Positions 49,161 to 61,648 of a stretch of 64,000 nt of DNA are shown one piece after another. A program made the position numbers and the translations under genes. This DNA is from Bin103 sp002238925. Lineage in GTDB: Bacteria; Spirochaetota; Spirochaetia; SZUA-6; Bin103. The DNA lies in contig OZ242313.1 in NCBI GenBank assembly GCA_965208065.1, positions 1,116,001-1,180,000 on the forward strand, read 5' to 3'. Numbering within the stretch: position 1 is the first letter of the stretch; each line of letters starts with the position of its first letter. The notes beneath the pieces are model-generated. The model made no database searches and had not been told where the DNA came from. It was given only the letters and a program-made list of their open reading frames with translations.

Positions 49161-50377
49161 TCATCCGCCGTTACGACCACCAGCGCGACCGGGACAGCCT
49201 GTTGCGCGTGTTCCGCGAAGTCGGCTGGGTCGGCAAGGAGAAGGAGAAGGCGCCGTTCTTCGACAGCTTCGTCAGCGCCAGCCGCGGCTTCGTGGCCGAG
49301 CAGGACGGCGCCGCCGAGTGCGGCGTGCTGATGTACCGCGCCACGATGCGCTTCCAGGACGGCGAGTTGCCGTTTGCCGGCGTGGCCTCGGTCACCACCA
49401 GCCGGGTTGCACGGCGCCAGGGCCTGGCCGGCCGCACCACGGCCACCGCGCTTGCCGACGCCGCCTTGCGCGGCGCGGCGGTGGCCGGTCTGGGCATGTT
49501 CGACCAGGGCTACTACAACCAGCTCGGTTTCGGGACCATGGCCTACGACCACTGGGTGACCTTCGATCCGGCGACGCTGCGCGTGCCGGTGCGGGCGCGC
49601 CCGCCGGTGCGCATCAGTGCGGAGGACGCGGCGGCGGTGCATGCCGGGCGCCTGGCCCGCCTGCGCCCGCACGGCGGCGTGAACTTCCACGACGACACGT
49701 TCACCCGGACGGCCATGCAGGAAGCGGACAACGGGTTCGGACTCGGTTACCGCGACGGCGGCCGCATCAGCCACCATTTCTGGGCAGAGGCAAAGGGCGA
49801 GAGCGGCCCGTATAACGTCTGGTGGCTCGCCTACGAGAGTACCGATCAGCTCGTGGAGCTGTTGGCTCTGATGCACGATCTTTCCGACCAGGTACACCAC
49901 CTGCACATGAAGGAGCCGGCGCAGATCCAGGTCCAGGATCTCCTGGAGTGGCCGTTCCGCAACCGCTCGCGCAGCAGCCGCGCCGAGCACGAGCACCGCA
50001 TGTGGAGCAACGCCGACTCGCAGGCGCGCATCCTCAACCTGCCGGCGTGCATCGCCGCGGTGCGGGCGCGCGGCGAACTGGCGTTCAACCTGAACCTGCA
50101 TGACCCGGTGGCGCGCTACCTGCCTGAGGATGGCTGGCAGGGCGTGGGAGGAGAGTACGTGGTGCGCCTCGGCGCTGCCTCCAGCGCGGAGCCGGGCAGC
50201 GCCCCCGACCTGCCCGTGCTCAGCGCCGGTGTCGGTGCCTTTACCCGCCTCTGGCTCGGCGTCAGGCCGGCCGTGTCGCTGGCGGTGACCGACGACCTCA
50301 GTGGCCCGCCCGACCTTCTCGCCGCCATCGACAACGCCCTCGCGCTGCCGGTGCCGCACTTCGACTGGATCTTCTGA
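49157..50377 (+). CDS. GNAT acetyltransferase, Eis-like
   Basis: 406-aa two-domain acetyltransferase. The first domain has the acetyl-CoA motif (VASVTTSRVARRQGLAGRTT); a second GNAT-like and a C-terminal SCP2-like domain follow, ending in a hydrophobic strand (VPHFDWIF). Eis-type enzymes acetylate aminoglycosides or proteins; the C-terminal Phe carboxylate acts in catalysis, and here the protein does end in Phe. The ATG overlaps the MATE stop, so pump and acetyltransferase are co-expressed, a sensible detoxification pair. Confidence 0.82.
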   Translation: MIIRRYDHQRDRDSLLRVFREVGWVGKEKEKAPFFDSFVSASRGFVAEQDGAAECGVLMYRATMRFQDGELPFAGVASVTTSRVARRQGLAGRTTATALADAALRGAAVAGLGMFDQGYYNQLGFGTMAYDHWVTFDPATLRVPVRARPPVRISAEDAAAVHAGRLARLRPHGGVNFHDDTFTRTAMQEADNGFGLGYRDGGRISHHFWAEAKGESGPYNVWWLAYESTDQLVELLALMHDLSDQVHHLHMKEPAQIQVQDLLEWPFRNRSRSSRAEHEHRMWSNADSQARILNLPACIAAVRARGELAFNLNLHDPVARYLPEDGWQGVGGEYVVRLGAASSAEPGSAPDLPVLSAGVGAFTRLWLGVRPAVSLAVTDDLSGPPDLLAAIDNALALPVPHFDWIF

Positions 50378-50486
50378 CGGCGCCGACGACGCGCTCGGGC
50401 TTCCGTTGGCTGCGCGCTTCGTCGGCTTGCGTGCGCACGTCGTCAGTCCTTGTCACGCTGAGCGGACGACGGGTAGGTTGCCGGCG

Positions 50487-51515
50487 ATGGCTTCAGAACG
50501 GCCGCTCATTGCCGTGCTCAACACCAATTCGCGGGTCATGCTTCCGGACGAGTTCGCCCGCTACGAGGACCGCTTGCAGTTCCGCCACCCGCCGGCCGCC
50601 GCCCGCGCATCCGAGGCGCGCAATGCGGTCGACACCGCCATGGCGAAGGAACTGATGGCCGGCGCCGACGGCTGCATCACCTGCTGGGGCTCACCGCCGA
50701 TCAGCGCCGAGCTGCTCGCCGCCGCTCCCGGCCTGCGCATCGTCGCGCACGCCGCCGGCACCCTGCGCCCGTACCTGACGCCGGCGGTGTGGGAGCGCGA
50801 CATCGCCGTGGTCAGCGCCGCCGGCGCCATTGCCGAGGAGGTGGCGCAGTACACCGCCGCGCTGGTCGTGGTCGGGCGCCGTTCGCTCATGGCGCTGGCC
50901 CCGCAGACCGCGCAGGGCAGGTGGCGCGACGTACAGTTGCACCGCCCGTCGTCCGACGTGCGCGGCATCACGGTCGGCATCATCGGCGCCGGCGAGGTGG
51001 GACGCCGCGTGCTGGCGCTGCTCGCCCATTTCCAGGTGCGCCTGCTGCTGGCCGATCCGTTCGTCAGCGGGGAACAGGCGGCTGCGCTCGGCGCCGAGAA
51101 GCGTGAACTCGAGGAGCTGTTCGCCGAGTCGGACGTGGTCAGCGTGCACGCTCCCAACAACGACCAGACCCGCCACATGGTGAACGCCGAACGGCTGGGG
51201 CTGCTGCGCGACGGGGCAATCTTCATCAACACCTCGCGCGGCCCGCTGGTCGACCAGGATGCGCTGGTCGCCGAGCTGCACCGGCGCCGCATCTGGGCGT
51301 TCATCGACGTCACCGACCCGGAGCCGCCGCCGCCCGATTCGGCGCTGTTCGGCTGCCCGCACCTGACCCTGTCGCCGCACGTGGCCGGGTCGATCGAAGG
51401 CTCGGGCCGCTACCAGTTGCGTTGGGTGCTCGACGAGGTGGCGCGCCTGTTCGCCGGCGCGCCGCTCCTCAATCCGCAGACCCGCGCGATGGTCGACATG
51501 AGCAGCTTCCGGTAG
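50487..51515 (+). CDS. D-isomer 2-hydroxyacid dehydrogenase
   Basis: 342-aa NAD-dependent dehydrogenase. GVIGAGEVGRRVLALL-like motif (ITVGIIGAGEVGRRVLALLA), catalytic Arg in FINTSRGPLVDQ, Glu in TDPEPPPPDSALF and His in LSPHVAGS are in place. Substrate unknown. It lies 14 bp before a DUF1080 gene, a pairing common in sugar-degrading clusters. A different paralogue is at 19635. Confidence 0.86.
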   Translation: MASERPLIAVLNTNSRVMLPDEFARYEDRLQFRHPPAAARASEARNAVDTAMAKELMAGADGCITCWGSPPISAELLAAAPGLRIVAHAAGTLRPYLTPAVWERDIAVVSAAGAIAEEVAQYTAALVVVGRRSLMALAPQTAQGRWRDVQLHRPSSDVRGITVGIIGAGEVGRRVLALLAHFQVRLLLADPFVSGEQAAALGAEKRELEELFAESDVVSVHAPNNDQTRHMVNAERLGLLRDGAIFINTSRGPLVDQDALVAELHRRRIWAFIDVTDPEPPPPDSALFGCPHLTLSPHVAGSIEGSGRYQLRWVLDEVARLFAGAPLLNPQTRAMVDMSSFR

Positions 51516-51529
51516 CAGGAGACAACACG

Positions 51530-52276
51530 ATGGCAGAACGAAAACAGCCGGTGCTCGGCTACGACGACACCCCGTTTCTTCCCGGCGGCAAGTGGCGGGT
51601 ACACGACGCGAACCGCCCGCAACCTCGGGTCGTGACTCCCGGCGCCACCCCCGGCGCGCCGCCCACCGACGCCGTGGTGCTGTTCGACGGCAGCGGCCTG
51701 GAGCAGTGGCAGGGCAAGGACGGCGGCGGCGCCGGCTGGCAGGTGCGCGACGGGTTCATGGAGGCGGTGGCGGGCAGCGGCGACATCCAGACCCGCGCGC
51801 ACTTCGGCGACTGCCAGCTGCACCTGGAGTTCGCCTGTCCGGCCAGGGTGGAGGGCAGCAGCCAGGGGCGCGGCAACAGCGGCGTGTTCCTGATCGGCTT
51901 GTACGAGATCCAGGTGCTCGATGGCTATGACAACCGCACCTACGCGGACGGCCACTCCGGCGCCATCTACGGCCAGTACCCGCCGCTGGTCAACGCCTGC
52001 CGCCCGCCCGGCGAGTGGCAGAGCTACGACATCGTGTTCGAGTCGGCGCGCTTCGACGGCGGCCGCCTGGTCAGCCCCACCAGCCTGACGGTGATCCTCA
52101 ACGGCGTGTTGATCCACCACCGGCAGGCGTCGCTCGGGCCGACCGGCAACCGCATCCTGGCCGACTACGACACGCCGCATCCGCCGGCCGGGCCGCTGCG
52201 CCTGCAGGACCACCGCAACCCGACCCGCTTCCGCAACATCTGGCTGCGCCCGCTCACCCCCTACGACGCCGCCTGA
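51530..52276 (+). CDS. DUF1080 / 3-keto-disaccharide hydrolase-like protein
   Basis: 248 aa, concanavalin-like fold. VVLFDGSGLEQWQGKDGG begins the DUF1080 domain, and GRGNSGVFLIGLYEIQVLDG and NGVLIHHRQASLG are hallmarks. Characterised relatives hydrolyse 3-ketoglycosides. No signal peptide is seen, so it would be cytoplasmic. It sits in an operon with the dehydrogenase gene 14 bp upstream. Confidence 0.85.
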   Translation: MAERKQPVLGYDDTPFLPGGKWRVHDANRPQPRVVTPGATPGAPPTDAVVLFDGSGLEQWQGKDGGGAGWQVRDGFMEAVAGSGDIQTRAHFGDCQLHLEFACPARVEGSSQGRGNSGVFLIGLYEIQVLDGYDNRTYADGHSGAIYGQYPPLVNACRPPGEWQSYDIVFESARFDGGRLVSPTSLTVILNGVLIHHRQASLGPTGNRILADYDTPHPPAGPLRLQDHRNPTRFRNIWLRPLTPYDAA

Positions 52277-52354
52277 CCGGGCGCGGCACCCGGTAGCGGC
52301 CGGTGTCCGGTCGCCTTGACCGGGCGGCGGGGGCGGCGATAGGTTCGCTCCACC

Positions 52355-55645
<3,291 letters not shown>

Positions 55646-55662
55646 AGCAGGAGCGTACTGGG

Positions 55663-56652
55663 CTATAGCGGGATGCCGCACTTGTCGGCGATCGCGATCG
55701 CGAGGCGCATGAAGTCATCGTGGCAGTCCTGCACCGCGTGGATGTGTCCGCCGAGCGCTCCATCTGCGGCCCTGAGGTGAAATATCGGCTTGCGCGCTTC
55801 CTGAGCCATCGGCATCAGGCTTCGGTAGTGTTTCAGCGTCGCCAGACAGTGCAGGTCTTCGTCCGCCGCCACGGTGCCGCCATTCGTTTCGCCCAGTGCT
55901 TCCACGCGGTAGACGTCGGGAATTCTGCGCAGCCACTTCCGGTAGGCTTGGACGGGTCTCCCCGCTCGTACGGCATGCTGTATCACGATGTATCCGGCGG
56001 GCGTGATGGCGGCTGAAGGCAGCGACAGGCTCGATCCGTCCGGCCATCGATCTACCCGGTCTCTCCACTCCATGCGCCACTCACGAAACGTGGGGCCGAG
56101 GTTACGTAGTCCCTGCAGGGAGAATAGGTCGGGAGCCAGCGGAAAGACCACGAAATTGGCTGCGATGATCGCCGCTCTGTTTATTGCACCCAGGTTGGAA
56201 CCCACGTCGATCAGCACCACGTCCGCCTCGCGCATCTCGGCGGCCCTGAGAATCGTGCGATAGAACGCGGACTCGGTCCGAAATGCCGCCTCATCGCCGT
56301 CCAGGCAGCTCGGCCAAGCAGCGGAGAGCCGCGCTTCGAAGCGGGACAAGCCCAGATCGCCGACGATCAGGCCCAGGTTGTCGTCGACTTCTTCTACATG
56401 TGGTTCCGCAATGTCGCCAAGACCGCGCAGGATCGGCGAAACTGAACCGAGGATGCTATGCGGGTGGTCACCGTCGGGCCACAGATCCTCCATCCGGTCC
56501 TCACTCAGGAACATGGCCGTGAGGTTCGCTTGCGGGTCGAGATCGACGACAACAACCGACAGGCCGAGGTCGGCGTACATCCAAGAGAGATGGTATCCGA
56601 GGGTGGTCTTGCCTACGCCGCCCTTGTTGTTGAAGAACGCGATGGCGGTCAC
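55663..56652 (-). CDS. ParA-like ATPase
   Basis: 329-aa deviant-Walker ATPase of the ParA/MinD class. NNKGGVGKTTLGYHLSWMY at residues 8-26, VVVDLDPQANLTAM next and VLIDVGSNLGAINRAA for the third motif. A long insertion-rich middle (SILGSVSPILRGLG and SFYRTILRAAEMRE) is unlike chromosome-partition ParA. There is no ParB gene or parS-like repeat. The ATG overlaps the stop of the AlbA_2 gene upstream (ATGA), so they form a two-gene operon. Its base composition is lower in GC than neighbours, so it was probably acquired. Confidence 0.85.
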   Translation of the reverse strand: MTAIAFFNNKGGVGKTTLGYHLSWMYADLGLSVVVVDLDPQANLTAMFLSEDRMEDLWPDGDHPHSILGSVSPILRGLGDIAEPHVEEVDDNLGLIVGDLGLSRFEARLSAAWPSCLDGDEAAFRTESAFYRTILRAAEMREADVVLIDVGSNLGAINRAAIIAANFVVFPLAPDLFSLQGLRNLGPTFREWRMEWRDRVDRWPDGSSLSLPSAAITPAGYIVIQHAVRAGRPVQAYRKWLRRIPDVYRVEALGETNGGTVAADEDLHCLATLKHYRSLMPMAQEARKPIFHLRAADGALGGHIHAVQDCHDDFMRLAIAIADKCGIPL

Positions 56653-57833
56653 GGTTTGCTCTCAATCGTTGCGAGTACGTGCGAGGATTCAAACGCGAAT
56701 CTCGCCTCCGGGTTGCCATTCCGGCGCAGCGCTTCCTGCGCGCGAATGACGCCGCGGCCGAAGTGGTTGACGTATCCCAGCGTAGCCATTGCCTCGGCGA
56801 CTACCGGGTTGCGGTAGTCGGTCTGTCGCGGGAAGTTCTCCGGCGCTGCCATTCCGTACAGACCGCCCGGATTCTGGATATCGATGCGGTCCTCGTACCA
56901 ATAAAATTGGACCGGCGCGTTCGACTCGTAGGAGCGGTGCATAATCGCGTTCAGGAGGATCTCCCGGACAGCAATCCGTGGATAGTCAATCTCGGAGCGC
57001 TCACGGAGCGCCGAATCCTCCACCGGATAGGATTCTATCGAGTGCTTGATGAACGTCTCCAACTCGCGCAGCACCGTGACCAAATCACCGGAGAACGCCT
57101 TGTCGCTGACCGGGTCAGCGACAAGTGTCGTCCCCGCCCAGCGGACGAATTGGACGTAGGACCCGGCGATCCAGCGCCTGGGGTCCTTTGCGAACAGCAA
57201 AACGGCGGCGTTCGTCGGGCAATCGCCAGCCAGATCGTAAAGGCGCAATGATGCCATCTGCTCGCGAATGCTGCGCTGGTTCTCTGCAAGTACCTCGCGA
57301 TCCACAGCCGCAGGGAGATAGGTGACCGAGAACAGGTCCAGGACCAGATCGTCCAGGGTACAGCCATAACAGGGGCGTACATCGAACGTGCGTTGCAGGG
57401 CGGTCCGCTTCTCGACCAGATTGCGTTCCTCTTGCTGGTTGGCGCCACGCCGGGAGGGGCCGACCCGAATCCATACCCGGCCCTTGTATCGGACTGGCGG
57501 CAGATCGGACGGCAACACCTCGACCACGGCGATCTCTCCTTCCGGTAACGTGTGCTTGTGCACACTCATGGCCGGGAGCGGTTCAAGGTTAACGTTCGAT
57601 CTCAGATCGCTCAGCCGGCGCAGTAGTTGGTCGGTGACGTTCAGCCCGCTGGCGGATCGATCATCGTTAACTCCCACGAACAGGTACCCCGGCTGGCGCC
57701 GGTTGGGGAAGTCGTTGGCAAAGGCGCAGATCGCTTCGCAGAACTTGTCCGTGTTCTTGGTGGAGGTCGTGAACTCCACCGCATAGGACTCGTGATCTGC
57801 CAGCAGGGCGAGCAGTTGATCGGTGTTCAGCAT
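56649..57833 (-). CDS. AlbA_2 (Schlafen-like) / GHKL ATP-binding protein
   Basis: 394 aa. The N-terminal AlbA_2 domain has ESYAVEFTTSTKNTDKFCEA, CAFANDFPNRRQPGYLFVGV and ND, the putative nucleic-acid-binding or Schlafen-type core. The C-terminal half is a HATPase_c_4 region: REILLNAIMHRSYE and DRIDIQNPGGLYG, and a winged-helix-like tail. Such proteins are often coded near defence or regulatory genes. It precedes the ParA-like gene and overlaps it by 4 bp. Confidence 0.82.
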   Translation of the reverse strand: MLNTDQLLALLADHESYAVEFTTSTKNTDKFCEAICAFANDFPNRRQPGYLFVGVNDDRSASGLNVTDQLLRRLSDLRSNVNLEPLPAMSVHKHTLPEGEIAVVEVLPSDLPPVRYKGRVWIRVGPSRRGANQQEERNLVEKRTALQRTFDVRPCYGCTLDDLVLDLFSVTYLPAAVDREVLAENQRSIREQMASLRLYDLAGDCPTNAAVLLFAKDPRRWIAGSYVQFVRWAGTTLVADPVSDKAFSGDLVTVLRELETFIKHSIESYPVEDSALRERSEIDYPRIAVREILLNAIMHRSYESNAPVQFYWYEDRIDIQNPGGLYGMAAPENFPRQTDYRNPVVAEAMATLGYVNHFGRGVIRAQEALRRNGNPEARFAFESSHVLATIESKP

Positions 57834-57849
57834 GCCGAGTGGGATACCC

Positions 57850-58680
57850 TCAGAAGTGGCGGGGGAACTTGGCGAAGTCGGGCTGCCGCTTTTCGACGAA
57901 CGAGTCGCGGCCCTCCTGCGCTTCCGCCGTCTGGTAGAACAGCATGGTGGCCGATCCGGCGAGCTCCTGCAAACCGGCCTGGCCGTCGCAATCGGCGTTC
58001 ATGGCCGCTTTCAGGCAGCGCAGGGCGGTGGGGGAGTGGACCAGCATCTCGCGGCACCACTGCACGGTCTCGCGCTCCAGGTCGGCGAGCGGCACCACGG
58101 CGTTGACCAAGCCCATCTGCAGCGCCTGCTGCGCGTCGTACTGGCGGCACAGGAACCAGATCTCGCGCGCCTTCTTCTGGCCCACGATGCGCGCCAGGTA
58201 GGCGGAGCCGTAGCCGCCGTCGAACGAGCCCACCTTGGGGCCGGTCTGGCCGAAGATGGCGTTGTCGGCGGCGATGGTCAGGTCGCACATCACGTGCAGG
58301 ACGTGGCCGCCGCCGATCGCGTAACCGGCCACCATCGCCACGATCGGCTTCGGGCAGGTGCGGATCTGGCGCTGGAACTCCAGCACGTTCAGGCGGTCGT
58401 CGCCGCCGGTGTCGCGGTAGCCGGCGTCGCCGCGGATCTTCTGGTCGCCGCCGGAGCAGAAGGCCAGGTCGCCCTGGCCGGTGAGGATGATTACGCCCAC
58501 CTCGTGGTCGCGGCGGGCGTCGTCGAGGGCATGCATCATCTCCTCGACGGTGAGCGGGGTGAAGGCGTTGCGGCGGTGGGGACGGTTGATGGTGATCTTG
58601 GCGATCCCGTCGGTCTTGGCGTACAGGATGTCCCGGTAGTCGCCGCACGCGGTCCAGTTGACGTCGTTCATGGTCAGCAA
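57850..58680 (-). CDS. menB: 1,4-dihydroxy-2-naphthoyl-CoA synthase
   Basis: 276-aa crotonase-fold enzyme closing the second ring in menaquinone synthesis. INRPHRRNAFTPLTVEEM, FCSGGDQKIRGDAGY and GQTGPKVGSFDGGYGSAYLA are MenB signatures. Oxyanion-hole Gly residues lie in AFCSGGDQ and GGGHVLHV. Start ATG 58680 or Met4. It is downstream of menH on the same strand, with 54 bp between. Other men genes are not in the window. Confidence 0.92.
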   Translation of the reverse strand: MLTMNDVNWTACGDYRDILYAKTDGIAKITINRPHRRNAFTPLTVEEMMHALDDARRDHEVGVIILTGQGDLAFCSGGDQKIRGDAGYRDTGGDDRLNVLEFQRQIRTCPKPIVAMVAGYAIGGGHVLHVMCDLTIAADNAIFGQTGPKVGSFDGGYGSAYLARIVGQKKAREIWFLCRQYDAQQALQMGLVNAVVPLADLERETVQWCREMLVHSPTALRCLKAAMNADCDGQAGLQELAGSATMLFYQTAEAQEGRDSFVEKRQPDFAKFPRHF

Positions 58681-58734
58681 TGTGCCGCCGCCGCCGCTAC
58701 CCTGGCAATCGGCGCGGCTGGGTAGCGGCTAATG

Positions 58735-59538
58735 CTAATCCGGCGCCCGGTCCCCGCCCGCCGAGACGGACTGCGCAAACGAACGGATCAGAGCGGCCAC
58801 CGCCTCCGGCTGCTCGATGTGCGCGGCATGGGCGGCGTCTGGGCAGACGGCGGCCTGCCAGGGCGAGCCGAGCTCCGCGATGCGACCCGCGACGGCTCGG
58901 TACTTGGCATCTTCGGCGCCGGCGATGAACAGGGCGGGGATGGTCAGCGCCTGCAATGCGTGCCAGAGCGCCGGCTGCCGCGACACGGACAGCCCTCGCA
59001 GCGCGGCGGCGAGCGACCCCGGGCGTTGCCGCAGCCGCCGTTTCAGCAGCGCTGCGAATGCCGGATGGCGGTTCAGAGCGCCGAACAGCGGCGCCGCGTA
59101 CCAGCGCCGCAGCCACGCCGCGAATGCCGGCTCGTCGCGGGCCGCGGCCAGGGAGCGCGCCAGCGCCTCGTCGCGGGCGCCGCGCTCGGCGCGTAACGCG
59201 GCATCGCCGATGCCGGGGTCGGCGCCCAGCACCACCAGTCCGCTTGCCGCGCCGGGGTGGCGCACCGCCGTGTACAGCGCCAGCCGCCCGCCCATGGAGT
59301 AGCCGACCACCACCGGCAGCGCCGGCTGCTTCCGGCACGCCAGCGACAGCCGCCGGGCCGCGTCTGGAAACCAGTCTGCCGGAGTGTCCGTAAGCGGCGG
59401 CGCCGTGCCGTGGCCGGGCAGCTCGAAGCAGTCGCTTGCAACCTCGGGGGGAAGCAGACCGCGCAACCGGTGCCAGTCCGCGACCTCGCCCAGAAAGCCG
59501 TGCACGAACAGGAGCGGCGGAGCGGCACGCGTTGGCAT
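58735..59538 (-). CDS. menH: MenH-like alpha/beta hydrolase
   Basis: 267-aa alpha/beta hydrolase. LLFVHGFLGEVADWHRLRGL is the oxyanion loop, Ser in VVGYSMGGRLALY the nucleophile, Asp in FIAGAEDAKY and His in DAAHAAHIEQPE the other catalytic residues. It matches SHCHC synthase MenH, which makes an early menaquinone intermediate, and its position before menB supports this. Moderate certainty because the fold is widespread. Confidence 0.8.
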   Translation of the reverse strand: MPTRAAPPLLFVHGFLGEVADWHRLRGLLPPEVASDCFELPGHGTAPPLTDTPADWFPDAARRLSLACRKQPALPVVVGYSMGGRLALYTAVRHPGAASGLVVLGADPGIGDAALRAERGARDEALARSLAAARDEPAFAAWLRRWYAAPLFGALNRHPAFAALLKRRLRQRPGSLAAALRGLSVSRQPALWHALQALTIPALFIAGAEDAKYRAVAGRIAELGSPWQAAVCPDAAHAAHIEQPEAVAALIRSFAQSVSAGGDRAPD

Positions 59539-59632
59539 TGCACCGCCGAAGGTAGCACGGGGCCGGACCGCCGCGCACCGCGCCGCCGCTAAACGCGGCG
59601 CAGTGCGCCCGCCGGTACGGAGCAGAGCCGCT

Positions 59633-59833
59633 TCAGCAGCAGGCCATTTCTCCGTTGTCCGGCGGGGCGAGGCTCTGTTTCAACAGGTTGAAGGAGATCT
59701 CGTCAATGCCGGTGGCACGTTCGATGATCGTCCACGATACGTTCGCCTGCCGCAGGGCTTCGATGATAGCGACCTGACTCTCTCTCAGGCGCTCCCTAAG
59801 TTGATCCATGGTGACGTCTTCCGGGGTATCCAT
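59633..59833 (-). CDS. Small hypothetical protein
   Basis: 66 aa from the ATG at 59833, which follows GGAGGTGG with good spacing, so translation is likely. The product has two amphipathic helices (LRERLRESQVAIIEALRQAN, SWTIIERATGID) and a Met-Ala-Cys-Cys end. It could be a small HTH-like or adaptor protein. I do not recognise the family. It is isolated between menH and the ABC operon. Confidence 0.55.
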   Translation of the reverse strand: MDTPEDVTMDQLRERLRESQVAIIEALRQANVSWTIIERATGIDEISFNLLKQSLAPPDNGEMACC

Positions 59834-59979
59834 GAGTACCACCTCCGCTTCAGTCGACCTGGCGGGCAGGCTGTCGACCCTGCCCGTCACTAGCCCGTCT
59901 GTCTAGAGTGTACCGGCCCCGCCGCGCTTTTATGGACGCTATGTCCAGGTGCTTTTGCCGCGCCGCGAGAGGCCGCCTG

Positions 59980-60786
59980 TCAGCTCCCGGTGGAGCTGTA
60001 ATGACGGGTGCCGAGACGCCAGAGGAGCAGGGCGGCGGCCAGGAACAGGGGAGCGGCGGCGGGGGCGATCCAGCCGAACCACGGCGGTGTGCCGAGGGGG
60101 TCGGGGCGGCCGAGCAGGGCGGCCACCGGGAAGTAGGTCACGGTGCCGATCGGCACGAGGTAGAACAGGAAGTGGCGCATGAAGCGGCGGTAGACGGTGG
60201 CCGGGTAGCTGCCGGCATCCACCGAGCCGTTGCTGACGATGGCGAACAGCTCCAGGGATTGCACGGTCCAGAAGGTGACCGCGGCGACGGCCACGAACAC
60301 GCCCAGGAACAGCACGGTGACCCCGGCAATGGTCTCTGCCAGCAGGATGACCCGTGCCGGGTTCCAGGCGATGCCGGCGTTGCACAGTCCCCAGACCAGG
60401 ATGGCCGCGCCGTGCAGCCAGCGGCCGGCGCGGTGAAAGGCGAAGTCGGCGCCTGCCACCTGCAGCACCGTGTGCCGCGGGCGCAGCAGCACGCGGTCGA
60501 AGCCGCCCCCGCGCACCTGCCGATGGAACGTGTCGAAGCCGCGCCCGGTCGCCTCGGCGGCACTGAAACCGACCATCACCAGCCCGTATAGCACCGCGAC
60601 CTCGGCCAGCTCCCAGCCGCGCACGTTGCCGAACCGGTTGAGCAGCGCCCAAACGCCCGCGAATTCGATGGCAGTGAACAACGCGCTGCCGATGATCTGC
60701 AGTGCGAGCGCGCCCGGATACTGCATCTGCGCACGGAAGTGGGTAGCCGCGAAGCGCAGGTACAGCCACACCGCGCCGCTCGCCAT
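59980..60786 (-). CDS. ABC-2 permease, DUF990-type
   Basis: 268-aa membrane protein with six hydrophobic segments. YLRFAATHFRAQMQYPGALA and GFDRVLLRPRHTVLQVAGAD are signatures of the DUF990 exporter subunits. The start is set at the ATG at 60786, giving the family length; a TTG at 60822 is also possible and would overlap the preceding gene's stop. Third gene of the exporter operon. Substrate unknown. Confidence 0.82.
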   Translation of the reverse strand: MASGAVWLYLRFAATHFRAQMQYPGALALQIIGSALFTAIEFAGVWALLNRFGNVRGWELAEVAVLYGLVMVGFSAAEATGRGFDTFHRQVRGGGFDRVLLRPRHTVLQVAGADFAFHRAGRWLHGAAILVWGLCNAGIAWNPARVILLAETIAGVTVLFLGVFVAVAAVTFWTVQSLELFAIVSNGSVDAGSYPATVYRRFMRHFLFYLVPIGTVTYFPVAALLGRPDPLGTPPWFGWIAPAAAPLFLAAALLLWRLGTRHYSSTGS

Positions 60787-60811
60787 CGGCACCGTGCGCA
60801 ACGTGCCGCGA

Positions 60812-61648
60812 CTAGCCGCCAAGAATTACCACCCGGCGCAGGCCGCGCGCCAGCAGCAGCCTGCCCAGCAGCACCAGCAACACCAGCCAGCCCACCTGCA
60901 GGGCGAGGCGGGCAAGTGCCTCGGCGCCGGCCAGGTGGCCGACGTAGATGCGGAACGGGATATCCATCAGGCCGGCGAACGGCAGGTAGCCGAGCACGGC
61001 GGCCAGGCCGTCCGGCAGCAGCGGCAGCGGGATTACCAGGCCACCGCCGAACCAGACGATGGCCGGCAGGATGTAGCGGGCGCCCTCCGACGAGACGGTC
61101 CAGAACATCAGGCTGATCAGCACCGCGGTCACCGCCACTCCCAACAGCAGCGCCAGCGCGGTCGCCAGCAGGTACATGCCGGCGGCGGCGCCACCCGCCG
61201 GTCCGGTCAGCGCCCACTCGTCGAGTCCCACCAGCGGCAGGATTACCGCCGCCACCACCACCATCAGCAGGCAGCGTGGCGCGGCCTGCGCCAGCCGCCA
61301 CGCCGCCATGCGCCAGAACCAATAGGAATAGAGATCGATCGGGCGCAACAGTTCGCTCGCCACCGAGCCGGTGCGCACGCTGTCGGCGAGGTCGGCGTCG
61401 AGCCGGAACGGGAACAGCGACAGCAGCGCCTGCCCCAGCCACACGTAGGGCACCGCGTGGGCAAAGCTGAAGTCGGTGGCGTCCGCGGGGCCCGACTGGT
61501 AGAACGCGGCCAGGATCATCAGCCGCAGCAGGCCCCAATAGCACTGGGTACCGAACCCGGCCAGCGCCGCCAGCCGATACTGCAGCGTCTCCCGCCAGCG
61601 CGCCCGCAGCACGCCTCGGTAGGGCGCCAGACGCAGGGCGAGCGTCAT
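60812..61648 (-). CDS. ABC-2 permease, DUF990-associated
   Basis: 278-aa membrane protein with six segments. YRGVLRARWRETLQYRLAAL is the typical start, and SELLRPIDLYSYWFWRMAAW a conserved loop. It pairs with the other permease to form the channel. The start ATG at 61648 overlaps the ATPase gene stop by 4 bp. Second gene of the operon. Confidence 0.84.
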   Translation of the reverse strand: MTLALRLAPYRGVLRARWRETLQYRLAALAGFGTQCYWGLLRLMILAAFYQSGPADATDFSFAHAVPYVWLGQALLSLFPFRLDADLADSVRTGSVASELLRPIDLYSYWFWRMAAWRLAQAAPRCLLMVVVAAVILPLVGLDEWALTGPAGGAAAGMYLLATALALLLGVAVTAVLISLMFWTVSSEGARYILPAIVWFGGGLVIPLPLLPDGLAAVLGYLPFAGLMDIPFRIYVGHLAGAEALARLALQVGWLVLLVLLGRLLLARGLRRVVILGG

